A DNA stretch of 64,000 bases, taken from contig CM053027.1 in assembly GCA_028564925.1 (NCBI GenBank), positions 242,241,149 to 242,305,148 of the forward strand. Direction: 5' to 3'. Of the stretch, positions 11,632-22,616 are shown one piece after another (the first letter of the stretch is position 1; every line of letters begins with the position of its first letter). A model generated the notes under the pieces. The model searched no databases, was not told the DNA's origin, and worked only from the letters and a program-made list of their open reading frames with translations. Made by a program: the position numbers and the translations under genes. The stretch comes from Lithobates sylvaticus (Eukaryota > Chordata > Amphibia > Anura > Ranidae).

Positions 11632-12795
11632 CATAATTCCCCTCAGAGCTGTGTGGGACTACCTATAATCCCCCTCAGAGCTGTGTGGGACTACCTATAA
11701 TCGCCCTCAGAGCTGTGTGGGACTACCTATAATCGCCCTCAGATGTGTGGGACTACCTATAATCCCCCTCAGAGCTGTGTGGGACTACCTATAATCCCCC
11801 TCAGAGCTGTGTGGGACTACCTATAATCCCCCTCAGCTGTGTGGGACTACCTATAATTCCCCTCAGCTGTGTGGGACTACCTATAATTCCCCTCAGAGAT
11901 GTGTGGGACTACCTATAATTCCCCTCAGAGCTGTGTGGGACTACCTATAATCCCCCTCAGAGATGTGTGGGACTACCTATAATCCCCTCAGAGCTGTGTG
12001 GGACTACCTATAATCTCCCTCAGAGCTGTGTGGGACTACCTATAATCCCCCTCAGAGATGTGTGGGACTACCTATAATCGCCCTCAGAGCTGTGTGGGAC
12101 TACCTATAATCGCCCTCAGAGCTGTGTGGGACTACCTATAATCTCCCTCAGAGCTGTGTGGGACTACCTATAATCTCCCTCAGAGCTGTGTGGGACTACC
12201 TATAATTCTCCTCAGAGCTGTGTGGGACTACCTATAATCCCCCTCAGCTGTGTGGGACTACCTATAATTCCCCTCAGAGATGTGTGGGACTACCTATAAT
12301 TCCCCTCAGAGCTGTGTGGGACTACCTATAATCCCCTCAGAGCTGTGTGGGACTACCTATAATCTCCCTCAGAGCTGTGTGGGACTACCTATAATCCCCC
12401 TCAGAGCTGTGTGGGACTACCTATAATCCCCTCAGAGCTGTGTGGGACTACCTATAATCTCCCTCAGAGCTGTGTGGGACTACCTATAATTCTCCTCAGA
12501 GCTGTGTGGGACTACCTATAATCCCCCTCAGCTGTGTGGGACTACCTATAATTCCCCTCAGAGATGTGTGGGACTACCTATAATTCCCCTCAGAGCTGTG
12601 TGGGACTACCTATAATCCCCTCAGAGCTGTGTGGGACTACCTATAATCTCCCTCAGAGCTGTGTGGGACTACCTATAATCCCCCTCAGAGCTGTGTGGGA
12701 CTACCTATAATCCCCTCAGAGCTGTGTGGGACTACCTATAATCCCCTCAGAGCTGTGTGGGACTACCTATAATCCCCTCAGAGCTGTGTGGGAGG
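11632..12795 (+). repeat. 31-bp minisatellite, about 37 copies
   Basis: The unit is 'ccccctcagagctgtg' plus 'tgggactacctataat', 28-32 bp. Copies vary by loss of 'aga', by gagctg/gagatg, and by ccccc/tccc/tctcc/cgccc. The spacers vary, but the repeats themselves are long and adjacent, so this is not a CRISPR array. A higher-order period is visible at the right end. Confidence 0.97.
12185..12755 (+). repeat. Higher-order repeat of about 284 bp (9 monomers)
   Basis: The order of variant monomers (tctcctcagagctg, ccccctcagctg, ttcccctcagagatg, ttcccctcagagctg, tcccctcag, tctccctcag, ccccctcag, tcccctcag, tctccctcag) from about 12201 repeats from about 12485. This shows that the array recently expanded by copying nine monomers at once. 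Confidence 0.8.
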
Positions 12796-13046
12796 AGCTA
12801 TAATTCCCCTCAGAGCTTTTGTCACCTCCCACTCTAGTTTTGAACATTTCTCCATTCATTCCTATGGGACAAATTTCGCCGCAAAAATGACGATATTTCG
12901 TGAACCATTCGGAAAAAACGTTCCACAAAGTAATAGCACACCATTCGGGAACAATCCGCACGTTTTGGTATATATTCGGTATATGTAGCATAAAAACTGT
13001 GGGAGGAGTTAGCGTGCAAAATTTGGCTATAAGAATAATAATAATA

Positions 13047-14436
13047 ACTAGAAAAGATACAATTTCTGGGGAAATTGTGTGACGTGTTCTTGCCTCCACC
13101 TACTGGAGTGGGCGGAGTAACTGGGTGAAGTGGCTTGAGTAACTAAACGTATTTATTTTTTTCAAAAATGATTATTTTTTTAATGATTTTTTTAAATGAT
13201 TTTTTTTGATTTTTATTTAATTATTTTTAAAAAAAATTATTTTCAAAAAAATTTTTTTTTTCAAAAAATGTTTTTTTTTTTTTCAAAAATTTTTTTTTCC
13301 AAAAAGATTATTTTTTTAAAATTTCCTCATTTTCATTTTTTTCTAAAATGATTGATTTTTTTTTTTATAAAAAAAAAAAAAAATTTCAATTTTTTTTTTT
13401 GAGTTATTATTATTTTTTTTTTAAATGATATTTTTTTCAAAAAATATTTTTTTTCCCAAAAATATTTTTTTTTCAAAAAAGATTTTTTTTTTCAAATTTC
13501 CTAATTTTCTTTTTTTTTCTAAAATTATTTTATTTTTTATTTTTTTATTATTATTTTTTTTTTAATTATTTTTTTTTTCAAAAATGTTTTTTTTTTTTAA
13601 TTATTTTTTTTAATTTTTTTTTTTTTTTAAATTTTATTTTTTTTATTAAATAATTTTTTTTTCAAAAAAGAATTATTTTTTTTAAATTTCCTAATTTTCA
13701 TATTTTTTTCTAAAATTATTATTTTTTTTTATTATTATTATTATTATTTTTTAATTTTTTCTTTTCAAATTTCATAATTCCCCTCAGAGCTGTGTGGGAC
13801 TAGTTATAATTCCCCTCAGAGTTGTGTAGGACTACCTATAATCCCCCTCAGAGCTGTGTTGGACTATCTATAATTCCCCTCAGAGCTGTGTGGGACTACC
13901 TATAATCCCCCTCAGCTGTGTGGGACTACCTATAATTCCCCTCAGAGATGTGTGGGACTACCTATAATTCCCCTCAGAGATGTGTGGGACTACCTATAAT
14001 CCCCCTCAGAGCTGTGTGGGACTACCTATAATCCCCCTCAGAGATGTGTGGGACTACCTATAATCTCCCTCAGAGCTGTGTGGGACTACCTATAATCCCC
14101 CTCTGAGCTGTGTGGGACTACCTATAATTCCCCTCAGAGCTGTGTGGGACTACCTATAATCCCCTCAGAGCTGTGTGGGAGGAGCTATAATTCCCCTCAT
14201 AGCTTTTGTCACCTCCCACTCTAGTTTTGAACATTTCTCCATTCATTCCTATGGGACAAATTTCGCCGCAAAAATGACGATATTTCGTGAACCATTCGGA
14301 AAAACGTTCCACAAAGTAATAGCACACCATTCGGGAACAATCCGCACGTTTTGGTATATATTCGGTATATGTAGCATAAAAACTGTGGGAGGAGTTAGCG
14401 TGCAAAATTTGGCTATAATAAGAATAATAATAATAA
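13047..14436 (+). repeat. Large composite tandem unit 2
   Basis: A second, shorter copy of the unit at 10930-13046, with the same start (actagaaaagatacaattt), T-rich block, minisatellite (13773-14190, about 13 copies) and 250-bp tail. The two tails are nearly identical, with only small changes such as 'ggaaaaaacg' versus 'ggaaaaacg'. It differs mainly in minisatellite copy number and T-tract length. Confidence 0.85.
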
Positions 14437-14560
14437 TATATATGTGAGATAACAATAAGTGATCTTGCTACGCAAGAACACTTAATAATAATAATAATAA
14501 TAATAATATATATGTGAGATAACAATAAGTGATCTTGCTATGCAAGAACACTTAAAAAAA
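14437..14560 (+). repeat. Two copies of an (ATA)n plus hairpin unit
   Basis: The unit 'atatatatgtgagataac' followed by 'aagtgatcttgct.cgcaagaacactt' and (ATA)n occurs twice in a row. The core folds on itself: aagtg.tcttgc pairs with gcaaga.cactt around a 3-base loop. It closes the composite tandem block. Confidence 0.8.
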
Positions 14561-15100
14561 CAACAGCGCCTAAATGAATCAGTTTATCAAGCAACACGCA
14601 TTTTCTAATTATTTAATAGGGGCACTGAAATTAAATAGTTAATGTTTAAAAATATTTTAAACAGATAATGTAGCAAGTGCATTCCCTCTGGCAAAAGAGT
14701 CCACTGGAAGCAACCACAATCTATATAGCTGAATAGGGAAGTTTAAAAAACTAGGCAGAAAGTGAGAACATTTAATTCCCCAAAAGGTCAAGGGCATTAA
14801 TATTTAATTAATAAAAACACGGACTATAATAAAGACTTCAAAAAAGAAATGAAGGTGGCAAAAAGCAAAATAACAGATTGCTGGTAATAAATCTTTAAAA
14901 AAATATAAATTTTAAGAGACAAAAGTGATAATTTAAGACTAATAAGAAACATTGTTGGAAAAATAACTGTAGGGAACAAAGTCATAGTTAAAACCTGGAA
15001 CGCATACTTATCATATATGTCTTTACAAAAGAGTTTCCTTTTCTTTTTTTAATCTGCTAGTTTTAAACTGGGCAAGGGTAACCATCCTAAGGTTAGGCCT
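14561..15100. other. AT-rich intron without recognised feature
   Basis: A-rich plus strand, no gene, no repeat ends recognised. Confidence 0.5.
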
Positions 15101-15428
15101 AAAGTGGTTGTTAACCCTCACAGATACCCAGTGAAATGAGATTAAACAAACCCTCCTACATAGGTTGTATCTGTTTATATGCAGTACTTCCTTCTTTCTT
15201 TCCATTCAAAGTGCTGAATTGTCATAGCTTGTCTGGGTTTAGAAAAGGGGGCGGAGAGATGAAATTACACTCTGCAGTGAGGAGAGGTCTGAAAGCTGAT
15301 TGGAAGGAAGAGACACACCTCCTCTACACAGCACAAAGGAACAGAGCTGAGGCTGACAATCTGCTGGGGGTCCCTCACCTATCACCATTTTTCTCTTGGT
15401 GTCAGGAAAACTTGTCAGAAGTGATTTA

Positions 15429-16119
15429 CAGTATTTCACAAAAGTGAGTACACCTCTCACATTTGTGTAAATATTTTCTTCTATCTTTCATGTGACAACA
15501 CTGAATAAATTACACTTTGCTACAATGTAGTAGTGAGTGTACAGCTTGTATAACAGTGTAAATTTCCTGTCCCCTCAAAATAACTCAACACACAGCCATT
15601 AATGTTTAAACTGCTGGCAACAAAAGTGAGTACAGGTGTGAATGGGGAGCAGGTGTGTTAAATGTGGTGTTTTCGCTCTAACTCTCTCATACTGGTCACT
15701 GGAAGTTCAACATGGCACCTCATGGCAAAGAATTCTGAGGATCTGAAAAAAATAATTGTTGCTCTACATAAAGATGACCTAGGCTATAAGAAGATTGGCA
15801 AGACCCTGAAACAGAGCTGCAGCACGGTGGCCAAGAGCATACAGTGGTTTAACAGGACAGGTTCCACTCAGAACAGGCCTTGCCATGGTCGACCAAAGAA
15901 GTTGAGTGCACATGCTCAGCGTCATATCCAGAGGTTGTCTTTGGGAAATAGACGTACGAGTGCTGCCAGCATTGCTGCAGAGATTGAAGGGGTGGGGGGT
16001 CAGCCTGTCAGTGCTCACTACTTTACATAAAGTGTAATTTCTTCAGTGTTGTCACATGAAAAGATAGAAGAAAAGATTTACAAAAATGCGAGGGGTGTAC
16101 ACACTTTTGTGAGATACTG
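15429..16119 (+). mobile_element. Tc1-like transposon, internally deleted
   Basis: TA dinucleotides at 15427-15428 and 16120-16121 flank inverted ends of about 85 bp (cagtatttcacaaaagtgag and ctcacaaaagtgtgtacacc read inward). Inside is only the N-terminal DNA-binding part of a transposase. At 691 bp it is about half the length of an intact Tc1 element (about 1.6 kb). Confidence 0.92.
15725..16030 (+). pseudogene. Tc1 transposase N-terminal fragment
   Basis: From MAKNSEDLKK the frame reads a paired-type helix-turn-helix DNA-binding region (IVALHKDDLGYKKIGKTLKQ, then RPKKLSAHAQRHIQRLSLGN and TSAASIAAEIEG). It runs straight into the right inverted end after the VSAHYFT stop. The catalytic DDE half is deleted, so it cannot transpose. 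Confidence 0.88.
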
Positions 16120-16586
16120 TATGCTGATAGCAGAGGAATGAAGCAGCAGACAGAAATTACACTCAGTGCTCCTAATATAGACAAGTACACACTACAGAGA
16201 TGTTCCATTCATATTTCATGTCTGAGTTTTACAACCACCATAACTTGTAAACGCACACCATGGTAAAAGTGAGCATAGCAACAGGATACAAAGTAGTCAT
16301 TCATCCCCAGCAAAGGCACTCTCAGTTATTTATATTTTTTAAGGCAGTTTTTTCCAGATGTGTTACCCAAGCTTTTATGCAGAAACTCAGGCAAACTAGT
16401 AAGATGTAGGACTAGTCCTCAAAAACAGTGAAGATGAGAAAAACATCAGCTTTACTGCTATGCAACTAGAAGTTTAGCAGCGCTATCAGTTCAGAATAGA
16501 CAGAAACCACAGGTACATTCCAGAAAATCTGGTGGTTCTCATATATATGTTGCAACCAAAAGAAAAATTCCTGCAGTAAACACAAA

Positions 16587-16811
16587 GGGGTTGATTTACT
16601 AAAGGCAAATCCACTTTGCACTACAAATGCACTTGGAAGTGCAGTCGCTTTAGATCTGAGGGGGGAAATCTGAAATGAGGGGAAGCTCTGCTGATTTTAT
16701 CATCCAATCATGTAAATGCTGTTTTTCATTTTCCTTGCATGTCCCCCATGGATCTACAGCGACTGCTCTTCCAAGTGCACTTCCAGGCCAAAGTGGATTT
16801 GCCTTTAGTAA
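16587..16811. mobile_element. MITE with 'ttgatttactaaaggcaaat' end
   Basis: The left side gttgatttactaaaggcaaa and the right side tttgcctttagtaaa are inverted copies, with inner arms 'gcacttggaagtgcagtcgc' and 'gcgactgctcttccaagtgc'. A further half copy lies at 41385-41470 and a relative at 35993-36150. Confidence 0.8.
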
Positions 16812-17918
16812 AAAAAAAAAAAAAAAGAAGAATTTGGTGCACAAAAGGGTCAGAACAAAAAAAAAAAAAACAGGTTTCTGAAGGTTTAGGAATATTTTGC
16901 TGCAAAACAAATGATGATTTTGGCAAATTTGGTGGTGCGTAGTACAGGCAGATTTTTTCTATCAGAGCTGGTTCATCTGACTGAGCTCAGCGCTAAGCTT
17001 GGCGGATTGTTTCCTTTTTTTTTTTTACACAAACTTTATTAAGATGTCGTCACACAGACATCTCTTAAAGTTCAACGGCCAACCGCAAAGTGCGAGGCCT
17101 CACAGTGTGCTGTGGTGAGAACAGGTACTGCATGCAGTACTTTTTCTCAGAGCACCATGCTCGTACACAACACCAATGCAATGGTGTGAGCCAGGCACAT
17201 AGGAGACAATGCACTTTACCTTGTCCATGTGGTTAGACGTCTCTGGAATAGCCGCCCAACACAGTCCCACCGCATCTGGTGTGAATATATCCTCAAGCAG
17301 TACCATCATGTGTCTGAACTGTCCCAACTTCACTCTGCAGCATGATAATGACCCCATAACCCAAACACGTGACCAAAAAAATCATTTGGACACCACAGAG
17401 TCCAGATCTTAAAATCATTGTGCCAGTCTGGGATTACTTGTAGAGAAAGAAGGAGGCAAGACAATCAAAGTCTTTGATGAAACTAACATTCTCCCCTTGC
17501 CTAAAAGCAAAGGATTGCAAGATCATATATTGATTTCATGTATCATTTTTTAGGTTAATAATAAATTCATGACATTATATCACTTGTCTAACAGCAATTT
17601 TACACAATTGCCTAAAACTTTTGCACAGTTATGTGCAGACTTCAAAGTCCTAACAAAGTATGAATTTGGTTGCCTGTTTGTCTACCACCCTCATCTGAAA
17701 TAAACGTATACCTTAGAACAACATATTTCAACGGGAGCTGGAAACGTTCAAACATGTACTTCCCAGTCAGAGGAAGGAAAATTCAAATATGCTTGTTAAA
17801 TATGAAGTACGAAAAACACATTGGAAAAGCAAGCTGCTGAAATAATACTAATTACTGCCTGTCTGTCCACCTCTTTAGCCTGTCAGCTAGAAAAGAAAAA
17901 TGTGTATGTATGCAAGAC
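16812..17918. other. Intronic stretch with a weak Tc1-like fragment
   Basis: Around 17330-17450 the plus strand reads LQHDNDPITQT and, further on, PDLKIIVPVWDYL, which resemble the catalytic-domain motifs of Tc1 transposases (QHDNDPKH, PDLNPIE.LW). Frames are broken and no inverted ends were found. The rest is unassigned. Confidence 0.35.
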
Positions 17919-18030
17919 AGGGACCTTAGATTGTAAGCTCCTTGAGGGCAGGGGCTGATGTAAATGTACAATATGTAAAGTACTTGGTAAATTGTCAGTG
18001 CTGTATAAATACCTCTAATAAATCAATAAA
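17919..18030 (+). mobile_element. SINE 3' tail
   Basis: 'ttagattgtaagctccttga', 'gggcaggggctgatgtaaat' and 'tgctgtataaatacct' match, from memory, the tail of a widespread amphibian/fish tRNA-derived SINE. It ends in 'aataaatcaataaa'. The tRNA-like head is absent, so it is 5' truncated. A shorter related tail (tttggcgctatataaatcct) lies at 32055-32100. Confidence 0.6.
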
Positions 18031-18252
18031 CTGCTCATATGCTCAGGTTTCCATGGACTACATGCAATGAATCATGGGCTAAGTAATGAAAATTCCACAA
18101 AGTCCTATCATTACTCATATATAAAGGTCTTACAGCAAAGGGAAATGCTGCTATGTTTTCTTTATATCCCAATACATCTTTGTCTGTGAACTCCTCCTGT
18201 AATTGACTGGGTGAAAATCTGGCAGCCTGTAGATGAAATGCAACAGAGGACA

Positions 18253-18509
18253 ATTAAAGCAGTATTAAACCCAAAACCAAAGATGTAATATATTGCAGCA
18301 CCAATTCTTAGATGTGGTAGCTGCATTAGTTTTATTAACTTTAATTTTTTTCCTATTTTATTTTCACCTGGTGCCAGTCAGTAACACACCCTGTATTAGG
18401 GTGCACATACCCTGGATTAAGTAACAAAAAAGACGCATTTGGACAGCAGCATTATCAGTGTGGGAAAGGGGTATTGTTAAATGTATTAGCAGATTTAGAT
18501 ACTCTAAAC
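18253..18509. mobile_element. MITE half with 'ttaaagcagtattaaaccca' end
   Basis: The left end matches the inverted-repeat family seen at 25901-27317 and 60474-61541 (gggtttaatactgctttaa). A hAT element has inserted at 18510, and the right end of the MITE was not found beyond it. Confidence 0.6.
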
Positions 18510-18848
18510 CAGGGGTCTCCAAACTTTTCAAACAAAGGGCCACTTTATTGTCCTTCAGACTTTAGGAGGGCCGGATTGTGGCCAGCAGGGGTAGAAAATG
18601 TCACAGGCCCAGCATCATTGACAATAAATATGGCTGCAGGGTTGGTGGTCAATAGGAGGAGTATTCCCCATGTTAGTAGGAGGAATAGTATTCCAACATT
18701 GGTATCGGTGGAAGATCTAATTCCCCATTGTTGGTGTCAGGGAGAGGAATAGTGCCTCATTTCAGTGGAAGGAGTTTTGCCCCAAGGGCCGCATAAAAGC
18801 TAGCAAAGGGCCACATCTGGCCCTCGGGCCGCAGTTTGGAGACCCCTG
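18510..18848. mobile_element. hAT-type MITE with 8-bp duplication
   Basis: A perfect 8-bp direct repeat CTCTAAAC lies at 18502-18509 and 18849-18856. The ends caggggtctccaaact and agtttggagacccctg are inverted copies. The interior has 'gggccac' and 'ggccctcgggcc' words typical of hAT MITEs. It is 339 bp and non-coding. Confidence 0.93.
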
Positions 18849-18856
18849 CTCTAAAC

Positions 18857-19828
18857 AATCCTGCAAGTATTCAAAATGGTAAATGGAGAAGGATTTGCTA
18901 CACTCAAGAGTGTAGTGGACTATACGATTCTTGGCCTAGCAGAAACTGCACTGACTCTATTCAGAGAAGGTCTCCTCTATCCAGAAGGTCACAAAAGGTA
19001 TAAGGCTTGAAGAGAGTCAAGCATTGCAAGCAGTGCAGCCCAAGATAATGGAAAAAGACTGCACTATGGAGAGGAGTGTGGTATTGAAAGGTATGCCACT
19101 CACACGCATAGGTTTCTACCAGCATACTGTATGAACTCAGGGAACTCAAACAATTCTGCAAAAATGCATTGCACTGCAAGAGGTGCAGTAACGCCAGTAG
19201 GGCTGGCTAGATAAGGATACCTGATCCAAAGGGTAAAAGTAGAGAGAAAAGCGTAAGCCTGAGCATCCACAAACCAATAGGAGAACATGTCCGTAATATA
19301 ATCAGGATGAACAAACTCCCACTTGCAAAAGTGGAAAGGTACCTTTCTAATGGAAGGCTAAGCAGATTTCTGGCCTTGAGATGCGCTGTGTAAATGGGGA
19401 GGTAAAAAGATCACCTGTGAGGTACAGAAGTACTAAATGAGTTATGGGGTTTTTCCATGACATACCAAGAGCTCCTGCGTTGAAGTTGAACACAAGAGGC
19501 CTCAGGAATAACAGTGTCAAGGGTGGAATCAAAAAGACATCTAATCTTAAAGGGAAACTAAAACAAATGCTAATTTTGGGTGCCCTCGGCATGCAGGGTA
19601 TGAAGCCAAAGTGCCCCATGCATCTCAGAAGACATTAAGCCCATGCAAGACCCACATTTACAAGAGACCAACACAGATGAATTGCAGGGCAGAAGACAAT
19701 TGCTCCAAGAGCTCCAGGACATGAGAGTTTATCCTTGAGATGGAGCGATCTAGTTTAAGGGAGGTGATCCACACTATTATGAATTCACCTCAATAAGGGG
19801 ATGACTCAAACTAAGGCTAAGTACAGAA
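18857..19828. other. Unassigned intronic stretch
   Basis: No repeat ends, RNA genes or protein similarity recognised. Short open frames (for example minus 19347-19619) show no known family. Confidence 0.4.
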
Positions 19829-20325
19829 CCAGGGCCGGTGCTACCACTAGGCAAACTAGGCAGCCGCCTAGGGCGCCATGCTGCCTAGGGGGCGCCCAGC
19901 CACTGGTTTTCCTACTCTCTTCTCTCTGCAGCAAGTAACTAAGTCTCAGCATCAGCAGGCAGCTGCCGCTCCAGTCGCACATAGTGTCAGAGGCGCAGCG
20001 GTGGTGAAGAACTGTGTCTGTGTCCCGACTCCTGAATGAATGGAAGCAAGCAAACATTCATTGATAGGTCTGGTGAGGCTAAATGTGATGGGTCCTGGTG
20101 AGGCTAAATGTGATGGGTCCTGTGAGGCTGCATTTGATGGGCGCTGGTGAGGCTGCATTTGATGGGCGCTGGTGAGGCTGCATTTGATGGGCGCTGGTGA
20201 GGCTGCATTTGATGGGCGCTTCGTTAAAAAGGTGGGGTTTACATGGGCAGGGAAAAGGGGGTAGGGTCAGGGGTGGAGTCAAGGGGAGCGGCAAAATTAG
20301 GTTTCGCCTAGGGTGTCAAAAATAG
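19829..20325 (+). mobile_element. Dispersed repeat 'cagggccggtgctacc...tttcgcctagggtgtc'
   Basis: The start cagggccggtgctaccact and 'agccgcctagggcgcc' have an inverted-like counterpart, 'ttcgcctagggtg', at the end. The middle carries a small tandem array, 'ggtgaggctgcatttgatgggcgct' (20097-20220, about five units). Non-coding; ends of the type CAGGGCCGG suggest a hAT-like origin, which is inference. Confidence 0.5.
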
Positions 20326-20473
20326 TCAGTGGAATAAAGCTAAGATCATCATCAGAATGTTCACTGTTATGTTTTTTTAGTGGATTACAGGAGTATCTAC
20401 AGTTACCAAAGAACACATACCGGTATATCAATAAATTTCCTTTTAGGGGAAAAGCTTTAACATTGTCAGGAGG
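20035..20473 (+). repeat. Local duplication, copy A
   Basis: A 439-bp segment, aatgaatggaagcaagc to cattgtcaggagg, is nearly identical to 23395-23832. The shared part covers the end of a dispersed repeat and more than 130 bp of following sequence, so it was copied as one block and not inserted twice as an element. Confidence 0.93.
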
Positions 20474-20975
20474 AAGCCATCATTCCACAGGTTGTTTCCA
20501 TTCCTCATTGGGACATTTTTGCATACCAAGTCTATTAGAAAGGCCATAACAGACTCTGGTTAGAACAGCAGGCTGGACCTCCAACTACAGCTTAGAATGC
20601 ACTGCATCAGAGTATTAACAACTCATTGAAAAAATTATATGGAAGGCTGTAAAGGCTCTGAATCATAGATGACCATAGGATTTACTTGAGGATTTTTTTT
20701 CAATACATTAAATTTTAATTATTCATTTTAATTTCAACATGCTTGCACCTCCCAGTTTGATTTAGTCTCATTTGGTTTAGAGTCCACAAGAATGAAAGTG
20801 CTTCTGGGAGAAGAGGCTTTATCCAAGTCTCACTCAATGGTCTATAAGGCCTTGCAACAACCTACTTCAGTAAAATGCAGGTAAACATGGACATTAGACC
20901 TGCCCATTCTAGACAATAATGACTGGAATGTTCTATAGAAGTGTCCGTTTAGTCACCTAATCTAAGCTAGAGATA

Positions 20976-21811
20976 CACTATATTACCAAAAGTATTGTGA
21001 CACCTGCCCTTACATGCACATGAACATTAATGGCATCCCATTCTTAGTCTGTAGGGTTCACCCTTTGTAGGTATAACAGCTTCAACTCTTCTGAGAAGGC
21101 TGTACACAAGGTTTAGGAGTGTGTCTATGGGAATGTTTGGCTTGCAGTCTCCACTCTAATTCATCCCAAAGGTTTTCTATTGGTTTGAGGTCAGGACTTT
21201 GTGCAAGCCAGTCAAGTTCCTCCACCCCAAACTAGCTTATCCATGTTTTTATGGAGGGGGGATAATGGTGTGGCTTGTTTTTCAGGGGTTGGACTTGGCC
21301 CCTTAGTTCTAGTGAAGGGAACTCTTAAGGCGTCAGAATACCAGAACATTTTGGACAATTTTATGCTCCCAACTTTGAGGGAACAGTTTGGGGATGGTCT
21401 CTTCCTGTTGCAACATGACTGCACACCAGTGGACAAAGCAAGGTGCATAAAGACATGGATGAGCAAGCTTGGGGTGGAGGAACTTGACTGGCCTGCACAG
21501 AGTCCTGACCTCAACTCGATAGAACACCTTTGATAGAATACCTTTGGGATGAATTAGAGCGGAGACTGCGAGCCAGACCTTTTCGTCCACAGCTGTGCCT
21601 GACCTCACAAATGTGCTTCTGGAAGAATGGTCAAACATTCCCATTGAGACACTCCTAAACTTTGTGGACAGCCTTCCCAGAAGAATTGAAGCTGTTGTAG
21701 CTGCAAAGGGTGGGTCAGCTCACTATTGAACCCTACGTAATAAGACTGGGATGCCATTAAAATGTATGTGCATGTAAAGGCAGACATCCCAATACTTTTG
21801 GTAATATTATG
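20976..21811 (+). mobile_element. Tc1-like transposon in foldback form
   Basis: TA-flanked ends cactatattaccaaaagtat and atacttttggtaatattatg are inverted copies. The whole left arm (to about 21252) is an inverted copy of the right arm (from about 21446). It carries antisense transposase code and lacks a segment of about 60 bp present on the right. The centre keeps a sense transposase fragment. The two arms could form a hairpin. Confidence 0.88.
21268..21533 (+). pseudogene. Tc1 transposase C-terminal fragment
   Basis: The frame reads KGTLKASEYQNILDNFMLP, LLQHDCTPVDKARCIKTWM and WPAQSPDLNSIEHL, the catalytic DDE/D-type region of Tc1 transposases. The usual QHDNDPKH is changed to QHDCTPVD, so a conserved part of the catalytic block is altered. 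There is no N-terminal half, and the frame stops at 21533 just after NSIEHL, where the family normally continues with W. Confidence 0.85.
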
Positions 21812-21837
21812 TAGATTAGTGCAATTTAAAATAATTT

Positions 21838-22612
21838 ATAGATATCATTTTACACCAGCCGGGCTTAAATTCTCTATTGATCATGTCAATTCTTGTTGGA
21901 GATGTTCCTGTTTAGGCACAGATTTCATATCATTTTGACATGCCCCAGTATAGGGCTATACTGGTCCCTTTGTGTTAAAGGTGTCTGCTATCAAAATTCC
22001 TCAAGATATATTATTCTGCCTGTTGGGTCTCGTGGAATCCCTAGCCCTGAGAAAGGCAACTAGTAAGGTATTTGGTACATTACTCTTCAATGCTAAAAAA
22101 CTGATTGCTTTACACTGGAAATATCATTAACCTTGGCTAACTGGAAGTCCCTGGTGAACTCTGTCCTCCCTTTATACAACACTACCTATAACAGCAGAAG
22201 ATGTCCATCTAAATTTAAAATCTGGCCTTGTCTGTATGGCTAGAGAGCCCTGATACAACAGCTAAAAACTATTAAATAATCACTTTTTGGTTTCATGGTC
22301 AGAGAGTTGTCCTCTTTGTTGAGTACAGTTGCCCTGACACAGATTTATTGTCAGCAGACGGAATACATCCTTTGTTGTTGTGTGAGGCGTTATGACATTT
22401 ATTGATATTCTCTGTATCATGTGTGACATAGACCTGAGCTTATGTTTGTATATGACCATTACTGCTGTGGACAATGACCATTGTTTTCTTGTCTCAGACT
22501 GTAAATATGATTAATGGTCCGTTTGGTAATGTGGAGCACAACTTTTTACTTTCAGGTTGTTTCCAATTGCTGCTGTACTGACTTGTTTTGTAAAATTGTA
22601 AAAAAAAACTCA
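21838..22612 (+). mobile_element. Old L1-clade LINE 3' fragment
   Basis: In scattered frames the plus strand reads SCWRCS, LIALHWK-like TDCFTLEIS, LANWKSLVNSVLPLYN and RRCPSKFKIWPCL, which resemble the C-terminal end of L1-clade ORF2. A 3' part follows to 'ttgtaaaaaaaaact'. It is much more decayed than the LINE at 1477-4643. No target site duplication was identified. Confidence 0.65.
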
Positions 22613-22616
22613 TTAA

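Larger units (their letters stand above)
10930..13046 (+). repeat. Large composite tandem unit 1 (T-rich block, minisatellite, conserved tail)
   Basis: The unit starts 'actagaaaaaatacaattt' and 'ttcttgcctccacctactgg', passes through about 600 bp of T-rich DNA and a minisatellite, and ends with a 250-bp tail ('ttgaacatttctccattc' to 'gtgcaaaatttggctat'). The same order recurs from 13047. The origin may be a non-autonomous element that spawned tandem repeats. No coding function is supported. Confidence 0.85.
15101..16241. mobile_element. MITE with 'aaagtggttgt' end, split by a Tc1 copy
   Basis: The left end aaagtggttgttaaccctca and the right part gagttttacaaccacc are inverted relatives of the ends at 44734-45229. 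The two halves (15101-15426 and 16122-16241) flank a Tc1 element with its TA duplication, so the Tc1 jumped into the MITE. Confidence 0.65.

Noticed and set aside
11632-12795. Regular repeats with short variable parts that might suggest a CRISPR array
   Set aside because: Monomers are directly adjacent, vary in length by loss of a few bases, and have no unique spacers; the context is a vertebrate intron.
12767-14525. Similar open frames on both strands in the tandem units
   Set aside because: They arise from the shared 250-bp tail of the two units; there is no protein similarity and one frame runs through simple repeats.
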